From Candidatus Lachnocurva vaginae (GTDB lineage: Bacteria > Bacillota > Clostridia > Lachnospirales > Lachnospiraceae): 64,000 nt of DNA. The DNA is taken from the NCBI GenBank assembly GCA_011082265.1, contig CP049781.1, positions 496,001 through 560,000 of the forward strand. Direction: 5' to 3'. Positions 37,156 to 45,466 of the stretch are shown piece after piece; position 1 is the stretch's first letter, and each line of letters opens with the position of its first letter. The translations under genes were made by a program, and so were the position numbers. Under the pieces are notes generated by a model. It did not search any database. It had not been told where the DNA came from and worked only from the letters and a program-made list of their open reading frames with translations.

Positions 37156-37809
37156 ATGAGAATATTAACTGTTGAAGATGATAGTATTATAAGAGAGGGT
37201 ATAAGTGAATATCTTTCGGAATTCGGATATACTGTTATTCAAGCTAAAGATGGCAGGGAAGCCCTATCAAAATTTAATAGCGATATAAATTTGGTTATCT
37301 TAGATATTCAGATACCTTTTATAAATGGCTTAGAATTATTGAAAGAAATTAGAAAGAAAAGCGATTTACCAATTATAATTTTGACTGCATTTAGTGATGA
37401 AGAATATAAAATTGATGCATTTACTAATTTGGTAGACGGATATATGGAAAAGCCATTTTCATTACCGGTTTTAAAGGCCAGAATAGATGCTTTAATTAAG
37501 AAAACTTATGGGCATTTAGAGAAATTTGAATATAAGGATTTATCGGTTAATTTTAATAGCTATACGGCTAAAATAAATGATAAAGAAATAGATGTGAATG
37601 TAAAAGAATTAGAAATTTTAAAATGCTTATTGGACCATGACGGACAAGTTTTAACAAGAATGCAAATCATTGATTATGTATGGAAAGACAGCGAAGAAAT
37701 TCCTTATGATCGAGTAATAGATGTATATATAAAAGAACTTAGAAAAAAATTACAATTAGACTGTATAACTACTATAAGAAATGTGGGATATAAATTGGAG
37801 AGAAAATGA
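37156..37809 (+). CDS. vncR: OmpR-family response regulator VncR-like
   Basis: 217 residues. Receiver domain about 1-115 with acceptor Asp in VILDIQIPF and the Thr/Lys switch residues in ILTAF and YMEKPFS. The C-terminal winged helix ends RVIDVYIKELRKKL then IRNVGYKLERK. The sequence closely follows my memory of pneumococcal VncR. ATGA overlap with the kinase gene. It likely controls the vex operon upstream. Confidence 0.85.
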   Translation: MRILTVEDDSIIREGISEYLSEFGYTVIQAKDGREALSKFNSDINLVILDIQIPFINGLELLKEIRKKSDLPIIILTAFSDEEYKIDAFTNLVDGYMEKPFSLPVLKARIDALIKKTYGHLEKFEYKDLSVNFNSYTAKINDKEIDVNVKELEILKCLLDHDGQVLTRMQIIDYVWKDSEEIPYDRVIDVYIKELRKKLQLDCITTIRNVGYKLERK

Positions 37810-39116
37810 AAGAATTAAAGATATTCCCCAAAATGTTTATACAAATATTTTCTGTCCTTGGAATAATAATGATATCGGTTCATTCGTTGGTTTTTTTTAT
37901 CTTTCCCAAAACATATTTGGAAACGAGAAAAGAAAAGATTCATAATATGGCAAATGAAATTTCCGGAAATATGAACGGAAAAGAAATAAAATATATAGAG
38001 CAAACTTTAGAGCTTTATTCTAAAAGTAGTGAAATAAAGGCGTTTATAAAAGAAAAAAAATATAATAATGAATTACAAATAAAAGATAATATAAATTTTA
38101 ATCCGGAAAGTGATAGTAATTCTTTGATAATTGAAGAAAGAGAAATAAAGCTTAATGATGGTAAAAAAATAAATCTGCAATTTGTTTCTACAGCTGACAT
38201 GCAAAAAGACGCAAAAGATTTAAGCCTTAAATTTTTACCATATTCTTTATTGATATCAATTTTATTTTCTGCCGTTATTTCTTTGTTTTATGCAAAATTG
38301 ATAAAAAACAACATACAAGAAATAAAAACTGTGACTGATAAAATGATGAAACTTGATAAAAAAACACGTTTAAAAGTTGGCTCAAACGATGAGATTGGAC
38401 AATTAAAACAACAAATTAATGATTTGTATTCTGTTTTATTAAGAAATATTAACGATTTAGAATATAAAAACAAAGAGATTTTAAAATTAGAAAAGGTAAA
38501 ATACGATTTTTTTAAAGGTGCATCCCATGAACTTAAAACTCCTCTTGCCAGTCTTAAAATAATATTGGAAAATATGAAATATAATATTGGAAAATACAAA
38601 GAAAGAGATGTTTATATTAATGAATGCATTGAAATCGTTGATAGTCTAACAAAAAATATTTATCAAATATTATCTATTCATTCTATAGAAAATTTAAATA
38701 ATGATGAAGAATATTTAAAAATAAATGACACATTAGAAGATGTATTAAAAAAGTATGAAATATTAGCCAAACAAAAGAAAATAACTATCAATAATTATAT
38801 ATTAGACGAGAATATTTATATAGGGAAAACAGCTTTAAGTATTGTTCTGTCTAATTTGATTAGCAATGCTGTAAAATATACTGATGTAAGTGGAGTGATT
38901 AATATTAGGGTGGTTAATGATTGGCTATATATAGAAAATTCATATGATAACGGTAAAATTTCTATGGATAAAATATTTGATGTTAAATTTGATTTAAATA
39001 AGGAAAACAGTAATGGATTGGGATTATATATTGTGAGTAATATTCTTAATAATTACGATATAGCATATAAAGTATTGCAGAATGAAGGATTTTTTATCTT
39101 TAAAATAAAAATATAA
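37806..39116 (+). CDS. vncS: Sensor histidine kinase VncS-like
   Basis: 436 residues: two membrane helices (about 10-35 and 143-160) flank a ~105-residue sensor region, followed by a HAMP-like linker, the H-box FKGASHELKTPLASLK with the phospho-accepting His, an N-box in LSNLISNAVKYT and a G-box GLGLYIVSN. Phosphorylates VncR. In pneumococcus VncS was proposed to sense Pep27 and affect vancomycin tolerance; that role is debated and not assumed here. Confidence 0.85.
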   Translation: MKELKIFPKMFIQIFSVLGIIMISVHSLVFFIFPKTYLETRKEKIHNMANEISGNMNGKEIKYIEQTLELYSKSSEIKAFIKEKKYNNELQIKDNINFNPESDSNSLIIEEREIKLNDGKKINLQFVSTADMQKDAKDLSLKFLPYSLLISILFSAVISLFYAKLIKNNIQEIKTVTDKMMKLDKKTRLKVGSNDEIGQLKQQINDLYSVLLRNINDLEYKNKEILKLEKVKYDFFKGASHELKTPLASLKIILENMKYNIGKYKERDVYINECIEIVDSLTKNIYQILSIHSIENLNNDEEYLKINDTLEDVLKKYEILAKQKKITINNYILDENIYIGKTALSIVLSNLISNAVKYTDVSGVINIRVVNDWLYIENSYDNGKISMDKIFDVKFDLNKENSNGLGLYIVSNILNNYDIAYKVLQNEGFFIFKIKI

Positions 39117-39238
39117 CACCGCCACTTGTTTTTCTTACGCAGTTTTAAAAAATGTTGGATTCGGATTTTAACAGCTTTATTTCAAAGCATTCGGTGCGTT
39201 TTTAGCGTTGCACACAGCTTCATATAATGCTGCTAATC

Positions 39239-39395
39239 TTATTTATCACCGGTGACTTCCACTATTCCCTTTACATCTGAAACCGACTCTACAAACAGCA
39301 TGCCTTGTCCCGGAATATCCAGATTCAAACGATGAAATAAAGCTTCCGTGACCGTATTCGCTAGCACGTTTATCAAGATAGTTAAAATTTGGCAT
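39239..39395 (-). pseudogene. Unassigned short gene remnant, frameshifted
   Basis: An ATG at 39395 has a good ribosome site (AAAGGAGATTTT). It reads MPNFNYLDKRAS and the frame must then shift to give NTVTEALFHRLNLDIPGQGM followed by LFVESVSDVKGIVEV to a stop at 39239. Both halves look like real protein, so this is probably a broken gene. Family not recognised. Confidence 0.45.
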
Positions 39396-39698
39396 AATCA
39401 AAATCTCCTTTGTTATTTATGTAAATGGAATTTTCCCTTTGTTAATACTGAATCTAATGCTCAATATAAATATCTAGATGCAGTTTATTCATTGATTCGA
39501 TTCCATTCTTGTAAATAATTCCAGTTGTATTAGTAGCTTTTGCAATCTGGTTTATATTGTTTGTTGCATTTGAAAGCAGCCATTGTAAGTTTCTAAATGG
39601 TTCTAAATCTACAACATAAATTTATTTTTCTATTATCCATAGTATATCTCCTTATCATAAAATATTGGGGTCTTAGGGTTCTCCCTAACAAAGTAAAA
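39396..39698. other. Intergenic stretch, no supported gene
   Basis: A second good ribosome site on the minus strand (GGAGATATACT before an ATG near 39636) leads only into a 15-codon frame, so this is probably another remnant. Nothing else recognised. Confidence 0.4.
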
Positions 39699-39744
39699 TT
39701 GATAAAAAAAGAAGCAGTCCATAAAGGTTCTGCTTCATCAATTT
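39699..39744. terminator. Bidirectional terminator downstream of rhuM
   Basis: Arms AATTGAT...GAAGCAG and CTGCTTC-ATCAATT form a long hairpin with A and T tracts on both sides (AAAAAAA before, TTTTT after). Reading leftward it ends the RhuM gene transcript. Confidence 0.7.
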
Positions 39745-39809
39745 TTCGTAAGTGGGTACTCACTTACTGTGCTTGCTATTAAAGTTAAAAGCGTTAATCG
39801 TATATTAAG

Positions 39810-40883
39810 TTATTTTTCTAAATCTTTAGTATTATCCTCGAGTTCTAAGAACTTATCAAAATCACTTTTATAGAGTCTATCTTGTATAATTCTAAATTTT
39901 TCAAACTCACTCTCTGCGTGTTTTTTAGCAAGAGCTGCAGACACTTTTCCTGAATCATTTAAGATTTCTTTATCCCATAATTGTAAAAATCCATTTAATC
40001 TTTTTTCCCAATCTTCCATTGTCATAGGAATATGTCTTTCTGCTTGCAGTTCTGCCATGTCCAAATAAGAGGAAACAATTCTTTGCATTTGATTTAATTC
40101 TTCTTCGTTTAGATAATTTTTTGCAACGACTACATCATATTTATGAATTTTTGAATCTGGAGAGCCTTCCCAAGTTGTAAGTCCCATATTTTTCGCTTTG
40201 TGATTGGCTCTATCTACAATTAATTCAGCTGCAGTTTTTCCATGAATTGCATAGTGGAGTTTATTTTGAATAGCGGCAAAAAATCTTTTTGTTGCTTTTG
40301 CAGATGGGTCATAGTCTAAAGAAGTGGCATAAATATCTGTGATTTTTTGATAGAATCTTCTCTCCGATAATCTAATTTCACGAATTTTTACAAGTAATTT
40401 TTCAAAATAATCCTTGGTAAGTTTTGTGCCAGAATTTTTTAATCTTTCATCATCCATTGCCCAACCTTTAATTGTAAAATCTTTTACAATTTGGTTTGCC
40501 CACTTTCTAAATTGGACGGCACGTTCATTATTTACTTTAAAGCCTACTGCAATGATTGCTTGTAGGTTATAGTGCTTTGTATTATATGATTTTCCGTCGT
40601 TTGCAGTTATTAAGTATTTCTTAATAACTGAATTTTCGTCTAATTCGTTATCGTCAAATATTTTTTTTAGATGTTGATTTATTGCGGAAACACTTACATC
40701 ATAAAGAGCTGCCATCATCTTTTGAGTAAGCCAAATATTCTCATCTTCATATCTAATTTCAATAGCTTCCTTATCATCGCCGTTAGCTGCAATAAAAGTT
40801 AAGTATTCAGCAGCAGATGATCTAATTTGAAGCTCATTTTTATCATGATTTTCGTTTTTATTTTTATCAATTTTTCTACTCAT
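39810..40883 (-). CDS. rhuM: RhuM-family protein
   Basis: 357 residues of the RhuM (virulence protein-like) family. Conserved parts are IWLTQKMMAALYDVSVSAIN, KHYNLQAIIAVGFKVNNERA, and AMDDERLKNSG, then the C-terminal DWEKRLNGFLQLWDKEIL. RhuM proteins are common on islands with restriction and toxin-antitoxin genes; biochemical role unknown, DNA binding suspected from the Bro/ORF6N-like N-terminus. ATG 40883 chosen because GGAGGAAATT precedes it; an ATG six codons upstream is in frame. Confidence 0.88.
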   Translation of the reverse strand: MSRKIDKNKNENHDKNELQIRSSAAEYLTFIAANGDDKEAIEIRYEDENIWLTQKMMAALYDVSVSAINQHLKKIFDDNELDENSVIKKYLITANDGKSYNTKHYNLQAIIAVGFKVNNERAVQFRKWANQIVKDFTIKGWAMDDERLKNSGTKLTKDYFEKLLVKIREIRLSERRFYQKITDIYATSLDYDPSAKATKRFFAAIQNKLHYAIHGKTAAELIVDRANHKAKNMGLTTWEGSPDSKIHKYDVVVAKNYLNEEELNQMQRIVSSYLDMAELQAERHIPMTMEDWEKRLNGFLQLWDKEILNDSGKVSAALAKKHAESEFEKFRIIQDRLYKSDFDKFLELEDNTKDLEK

Positions 40884-41531
40884 AATTTCCTCCAAGTACA
40901 AATTTCATTCTACCTTTAAACACTGGAATAGTAATTAAGAATACAATTACATAATGTATAAAGGAATTTATCATCATACTTTTTGTTATTGTTAATTGAT
41001 GATAAGTTTGACTTATTATTTTAAAAGCGGTTAGTGTGCTTGTTATAAAATAAGTGCCAACCATAGGGCGACTGATAATCCTATAAAATCAATCAAAAAT
41101 GCTGAGATTTTTACAGAGTAGGTAGTGATGAGATAGTAGAAAACTATTTTTCTGTTTGAGATATAATACAAACTGAACTTATATTTATAGCATAGCACAA
41201 ACATTCGAGTTTGTAAATAAATTGTGTTTATTATCAAAGAAAGAAGGAAGCCATTGCATTGATTAGCACCTAAATTTAATATTGGCATTCATTGACTGAA
41301 AGAATTTAACAGGTGAAGAATACAGTATTTCTTGTGAAATTATAAATAATCAATTCTTAAAATCTGAAATAGAAACCGGGGAGATGCTAGAATGTATAAG
41401 CTTTTATGGGGAAGAAAGGATAAAGCTATCCATTGGAGCCTATGGGGAAAGTTGGGGATACATAGGGTGCAGACTAATGGAAACAATTTTTTGCCGTGTG
41501 TCTTTTACGCACAAAAGTGCAAGTTAGTCAA
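40884..41531. other. Intergenic region upstream of rhuM and the DUF4143 gene
   Basis: Divergent promoters must lie here. Two overlapping minus-strand frames (40876-41064 and 41043-41288) encode hydrophobic peptides, but lack ribosome sites and family resemblance, so I do not call them. A possible leftover of a membrane protein gene. Confidence 0.4.
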
Positions 41532-41574
41532 TTTGGGCGTAATTTTTAAGTTGAACTTGAAATTTACGCCCAAA
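41532..41574. promoter_or_regulatory. Inverted repeat in front of the DUF4143 ATPase gene
   Basis: TTTGGGCGTAA (41532-41542) and TTACGCCCAAA (41564-41574) are perfect 11-base inverted arms, 34 bases before the ATG at 41608. Could be an operator or an mRNA hairpin in the leader. Confidence 0.55.
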
Positions 41575-41607
41575 ATGTATACACTATTATGCAAAGGGGG
41601 GCCTTTT

Positions 41608-42780
41608 ATGATAAAAAGAAAAGTTGCTGAAAAGTTGGTACAAGTTTCCAAGCAAGTGCCTGTAGTTACCGTAATTGGGCCGAGACAATCTGGTAAAACT
41701 ACCCTAGTAAAGGAGTGTTTTCCAGAATACAATTACGTAAATTTAGAAGATCCCTTTACTAGAGCGTTAGCCACAGAAGATTACCGAGGATTTTTTGCAA
41801 GCTACAAAGAACCTCTCATTATAGATGAAGTTCAGCGAGTACCTGAGCTTCTTTCAGCAGTGCAAGTTATGGTTGACGAAGATAGAGAGAGAAATGGGCG
41901 ATTTATACTAACTGGAAGTCATCAATCCACCTTGCAAAAAGAAATTTCTCAATCTTTAGCAGGTAGAACGAGCATAGTGACGCTTCTCCCATTAAGCATG
42001 GATGAACTTGCCGAAGATGGACGTCTAGGGAAATTATCTGCCAATAAGTTATTAATTCAGGGTTTTATGCCTGAATTATATAGAGAAAATTCAAGAGAAA
42101 GCAGTGTGTATTATCGCGATTACTTGAATACATATGTGGAAAAAGATTTACGCGAAATGTTAGAAGTTAAGAATTTGGATAAGTTTCTACGATTCTTAAC
42201 CTTGCTTGCAGGCAGAGTTGGGCAAGTTGTAAATTTGTCTTCTATGTCTGGAGACGTTGGCGTTTCATCTGCAACTTTGTCGCAATGGCTGTCAGTACTT
42301 GAGGCATCTTATATAGTGTATAAGTTACAGCCATATTTTTCTAACATTTCAAAGCGGCACACCAAATCGCCAAAAATCTATTTTACAGAAATTGGATTGG
42401 CTTCATACTTATTGGGAATTGAAACAGAAAATCACGCAAATAGAGATCCATTACGGGGAAATCTTTTCGAAAATCTAATCGTTTCGGAAATCCTAAAATC
42501 TCGATTGAACGAGAACAAAACTCCTCAGCTATTTTACATGAGAACAGAAAAAGGGATAGAGGTGGATTTGATTGCAAAGGAAGAAAATGCTTTATATCCA
42601 ATTGAAATAAAAACATCAATGACACCTAATAGGTCGTTTTCTAAGAATTTACTATCTTTTGTAGATGCAGAAGAAAATGCAAAGAATCCTAAAATTATTT
42701 ACACAGGACAGTCTTACCCACAATTTAATGGCGTTGAGTATGTTAACTTCAAAGATACAAAAAACTACCAGATGTTCTAG
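41608..42780 (+). CDS. AAA ATPase with DUF4143 domain
   Basis: 390 residues. N-terminal ATPase: Walker A GPRQSGKTT, Walker B LIIDEVQRVP, and sensor region FILTGSHQS. The C-terminal DUF4143 part includes KIYFTEIGLASYLLGI, then RGNLFENLIVSEILK and a nuclease-like core EVDLIAKEENALYPIEIK (E/D...ExK). These proteins are abundant on mobile DNA and resemble restriction or defence ATPases; function not established. ATG 41608 chosen for AAAGGGGGG upstream; the open frame extends further left without a start signal. Confidence 0.88.
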   Translation: MIKRKVAEKLVQVSKQVPVVTVIGPRQSGKTTLVKECFPEYNYVNLEDPFTRALATEDYRGFFASYKEPLIIDEVQRVPELLSAVQVMVDEDRERNGRFILTGSHQSTLQKEISQSLAGRTSIVTLLPLSMDELAEDGRLGKLSANKLLIQGFMPELYRENSRESSVYYRDYLNTYVEKDLREMLEVKNLDKFLRFLTLLAGRVGQVVNLSSMSGDVGVSSATLSQWLSVLEASYIVYKLQPYFSNISKRHTKSPKIYFTEIGLASYLLGIETENHANRDPLRGNLFENLIVSEILKSRLNENKTPQLFYMRTEKGIEVDLIAKEENALYPIEIKTSMTPNRSFSKNLLSFVDAEENAKNPKIIYTGQSYPQFNGVEYVNFKDTKNYQMF

Positions 42781-43066
42781 ATAACGCTGATGTAAATGCT
42801 TATGCATTGTCAAGCAAAATAAACAGACGGTCGTTACTATGGGATTGAAATCTCTATGAACTGAGTTGTCTGTGCTGTAGGGCTTTACTTGGCGTGTTGG
42901 TACGATGATTATCTGGATTTTGTTCCGATGATTGCTTACTTTCGTATGGTTTTAGAAGAAAATCTCCTGCGACTATATAAAATAGCGGCAGGAAATAGGA
43001 AAAACATGAATTTATGCTATAATTATGCTGTATCACTGAAATGGATACGTGAGTAGATGAAATAAG
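42781..43066. other. Intergenic region with a possible gene remnant
   Basis: One frame ending at 43056 reads CWYDDYLDFVPMIAYFRMVL and continues to AVSLKWIRE; it looks protein-like but has no start or known family. TATAAT at 43018-43023 could be the -10 box of the small regulator that follows. Confidence 0.35.
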
Positions 43067-43279
43067 ATGACCTGTTCAGAAGAAATAAAGAAAATTCGTC
43101 AAAAATGCTTTCTGTCACAGGAGGCTCTTGGAAGAGAACTTGGTGTATCTTTTTCCTCTGTCAATCGTCGGAAAAGCGGAAAGGTCAAGCCTAATATGTC
43201 AGCTATGAAAAAAATTAAAGAATTCTGCGAGACGCAGGGTATTGATTTCAGTGTGTTGGGAGCAGAATGGACTAAATAA
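43067..43279 (+). CDS. Small XRE-family HTH regulator next to hsdM
   Basis: 70 residues with one helix-turn-helix (KIRQKCFLSQEALGRELGVS, then FSSVNRRKSGK). The usual W-E-x-G in the recognition turn is R-K-S-G here. Probably the controller of the type I restriction locus whose hsdM starts 20 bases downstream. Confidence 0.8.
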   Translation: MTCSEEIKKIRQKCFLSQEALGRELGVSFSSVNRRKSGKVKPNMSAMKKIKEFCETQGIDFSVLGAEWTK

Positions 43280-43299
43280 CTGAAAGGATGAATAATATA

Positions 43300-44019
43300 A
43301 TGGTCCTAGATACTAAAAAAGAACAGGAACGTGAAGAGCTTCACCGTGCTATATGGGCGATTGCTGATGAACTTAGAGGAGCTGTCGACGGATGGGATTT
43401 TAAAAATTATGTCCTCGGTACGATGTTTTATCGTTATATTTCAGAGAATATTGCAAATTATATAAATGAAGGCGAAATTGCAGCGGGAAACACGGATTTC
43501 GATTATGCAAAAATGTCTGATGATGATGCAAAAGAAGCAAGAAGCGGACTTGTTTCGGAAAAAGGATTTTTTATCCTACCGTCTGAACTTTTTTGTAATG
43601 TAAGAAAAAGAGCAAAAGATGATGAAAATCTTAATGAAACATTGGAACAGGTATTTAGACATATAGAAGAATCGGCTAAGGGAAGTGAGTCAGAAGATGA
43701 CTTTGCAGGACTTTTTGATGATTATGATGTTAATAGCAATAAGCTCGGTGCAACTGTAGCTAAAAGGAATGAAACATTGTGTAAGCTTCTTAATGGTGTG
43801 GCTGATATGAATCTTGGTGATGTTAAGAACCACGATATTGATGCATTCGGAGATGCTTATGAATATCTTATGGCGATGTATGCATCAAATGCAGGTAAAT
43901 CGGGTGGTGAGTTCTTTACTCCTGCTGATGTATCAGAACTTCTTACAAGGCTTGGAACTGTAGGAAAATCGGAGGTTAATAAGGTATATGAGAAGTCATT
44001 GATTTATCTAATACAATGA
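43300..44019 (+). pseudogene. hsdM: hsdM remnant 2: N-terminal half of a type I methyltransferase
   Basis: Encodes the helical N-terminal domain (HRAIWAIADELRGAVDGWDF ... YVLGTMFYRYISENI) and the start of the methylase domain (GDAYEYLMAMYASNAGKSGG, then EFFTPADVSELLTRLG). After NKVY the frame passes into repeat DNA (EKSLIYLIQ, stop). Intact HsdM continues there with DPxCGSGS, the SAM-binding motif, and later NPPF. Without these it cannot methylate. ATG 43300 preferred over 43288 for its GAAAGGA spacing. No hsdS or hsdR follows. Confidence 0.9.
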
Positions 44020-44957
44020 AACTTTGAGGTTAATTGGTTAAAAAATTTATTTCAGATAAACAAAAATGTAATTTTGGCTAGCTAGTGCTAAAATTTTTTA
44101 TTTTAGGTGGGGTGTGTAATTGTAAGGGTGTCTTGTCGAATTTTGAAAAGCTAGTATTTTACAGGGCTTTTAAGTTATTCATAGACTGATACAAAGTTTC
44201 ATTGTGCTAAATACTGTAAGTATATAGTGTAGAGAAGTCATTGATTTATCTAATACAATGAAACTTTGAGGTTAATTGGTTAAAAAATTTATTTCAGATA
44301 AACAAAAATGTAATTTTGGCTAGCTAGTGCTAAAATTTTTTATTTTAGGTGGGGTGTGTAATTGTAAGGGTGTCTTGTCGAATTTTGAAAAGCTAGTATT
44401 TTACAGGGCTTTTAAGTTATTCATAGACTGATACAAAGTTTCATTGTACTAAATACTGTAAGTATATAGTGTAGAGAAGTCATTGATTTATCTAATACAA
44501 TGAAACTTTGAGGTTAATTGGTTAAAAAATTTATTTCAGATAAACAAAAATGTAATTTTGGCTAGCTAGTGCTAAAATTTTTTATTTTAGGTGGGGTGTG
44601 TAATTGTAAGGGTGTCTTGTCGAATTTTGAAAAGCTAGTATTTTACAGGGCTTTTAAGTTATTCATAGACTGATACAAAGTTTCATTGTGCTAAATACTG
44701 TAAGTATATAGTGTAGAGAAGTCATTGATTTATCTAATACAATGAAACTTTGAGGTTAATTGGTTAAAAAATTTATTTCAGATAAACAAAAATGTAATTT
44801 TGGCTAGCTAGTGCTAAAATTTTTTATTTTAGGTGGGGTGTGTAATTGTAAGGGTGTCTTGTCGAATTTTGAAAAGCTAGTATTTTACAGGGCTTTTAAG
44901 TTATTCATAGACTGATACAAAGTTTCATTGTACTAAATACTGTAAGTATATAGTGTA
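43990..44957. repeat. Four tandem copies of a 242-bp unit
   Basis: Unit starts at 43990, 44232, 44474 and 44716; the array ends at 44957, exactly four units. The only difference I see is at 44206/44448/44690/44932, reading G, A, G, A, so the four copies probably arose by duplicating a two-unit block. Each unit has 14-base inverted arms ACAATGAAACTTTG (44013) and CAAAGTTTCATTGT (44192) about 195 bases apart, and a GGGGTGTGTAATTGTAAGGG stretch. No coding capacity. Begins at the break point of hsdM remnant 2. Confidence 0.97.
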
Positions 44958-45256
44958 GAGATAACTTTACAGGAAATGATACAGAGCTTGGTGGCCGTTG
45001 CATAAAAGAACACTGTAAATAAGGGCTTATTGTAGGCTGACTAAGCAGAGGAACGTGAATGAAAGTCTAGTGTGAATTGACGCTAGATTTTTTCTTTTTT
45101 AGGGGTGTCTTTTTTGAATTTAGGGGTGTGTGCGATTTATACAAGGGTGTGTGTTTTTGATTTAGGGGGGGTGCTTTTTTACTTCTTAGGGGGTTTATCA
45201 ATACTTGACTTATTCCTAAGGCTGAGTGATATATAGGCTACAAGGAGGACGAGCCA
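44958..45256. other. Region between the tandem array and the recombinase operon
   Basis: A short open tail (NFTGNDTELGGRCIKEHCK, stop at about 45020) may be the end of a lost gene. A terminator-like hairpin (TCTAGTGT / GCGCTAGA-type arms, 45066-45090, then Ts) follows, then the G-rich array described separately. ACAAGGAGGACGAG near 45240 is the ribosome site of the next gene. Confidence 0.5.
45101..45194 (+). repeat. Regularly spaced G-rich motifs (AGGGGTGTG-type)
   Basis: Motif starts at 45101, 45122, 45143, 45164 and 45188: the first four steps are 21, 21 and 21 bases, the last 24. Versions are AGGGGTGTC, AGGGGTGTG, AAGGGTGTG, AGGGGGGGTGC and AGGGGG. A 21-base step is two helical turns, so one protein could bind all sites on the same face. 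Lies about 65-155 bases before the recombinase operon. Confidence 0.75.
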
Positions 45257-45466
45257 ATGCGAGAGGTAAAGAAAATACTGCAGGACGAGATGGATTACAG
45301 TCTTTGTAAATTGCTTTTAGACTATCTGCATTTCAAAGGCATGGTTGATGACAAATCATGGCAGTTATCAGTTACTCAGATAAAAGATCACTATGATCCT
45401 CCAACTCTTATGCTGGAGGGAATTTATGGTAAAAGAAGTAGTAAAACTGACACCAAGAACTTTTAA
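45257..45466 (+). CDS. Small protein preceding the serine recombinase (69 aa)
   Basis: Product begins MREVKKILQDEMDYSLCKLL and has the pattern of short helical proteins that commonly precede recombinases in clostridial elements (SHOCT-like, low certainty). Strong ribosome site AAGGAGGACGAG. It overlaps the recombinase start by 41 bases, implying coupled translation. Confidence 0.65.
   Translation: MREVKKILQDEMDYSLCKLLLDYLHFKGMVDDKSWQLSVTQIKDHYDPPTLMLEGIYGKRSSKTDTKNF

Noticed and set aside
39597..39782. Plus-strand 61-residue frame
   Set aside because: It runs through the bidirectional terminator of rhuM, has no ribosome site and no recognisable family.
40876..41288. Two overlapping hydrophobic minus-strand frames as membrane protein genes
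   Set aside because: No ribosome sites, one overlaps the start of rhuM, and neither resembles a known family; AT-rich DNA often yields such frames.
42857..43056. Plus-strand protein-like frame as a gene
   Set aside because: It has no start codon with a ribosome site and no recognised family; kept only as a note in the intergenic entry.
43990..44957. CRISPR array
   Set aside because: The units are 242 bp and identical throughout, with no spacers and no cas genes in the window.
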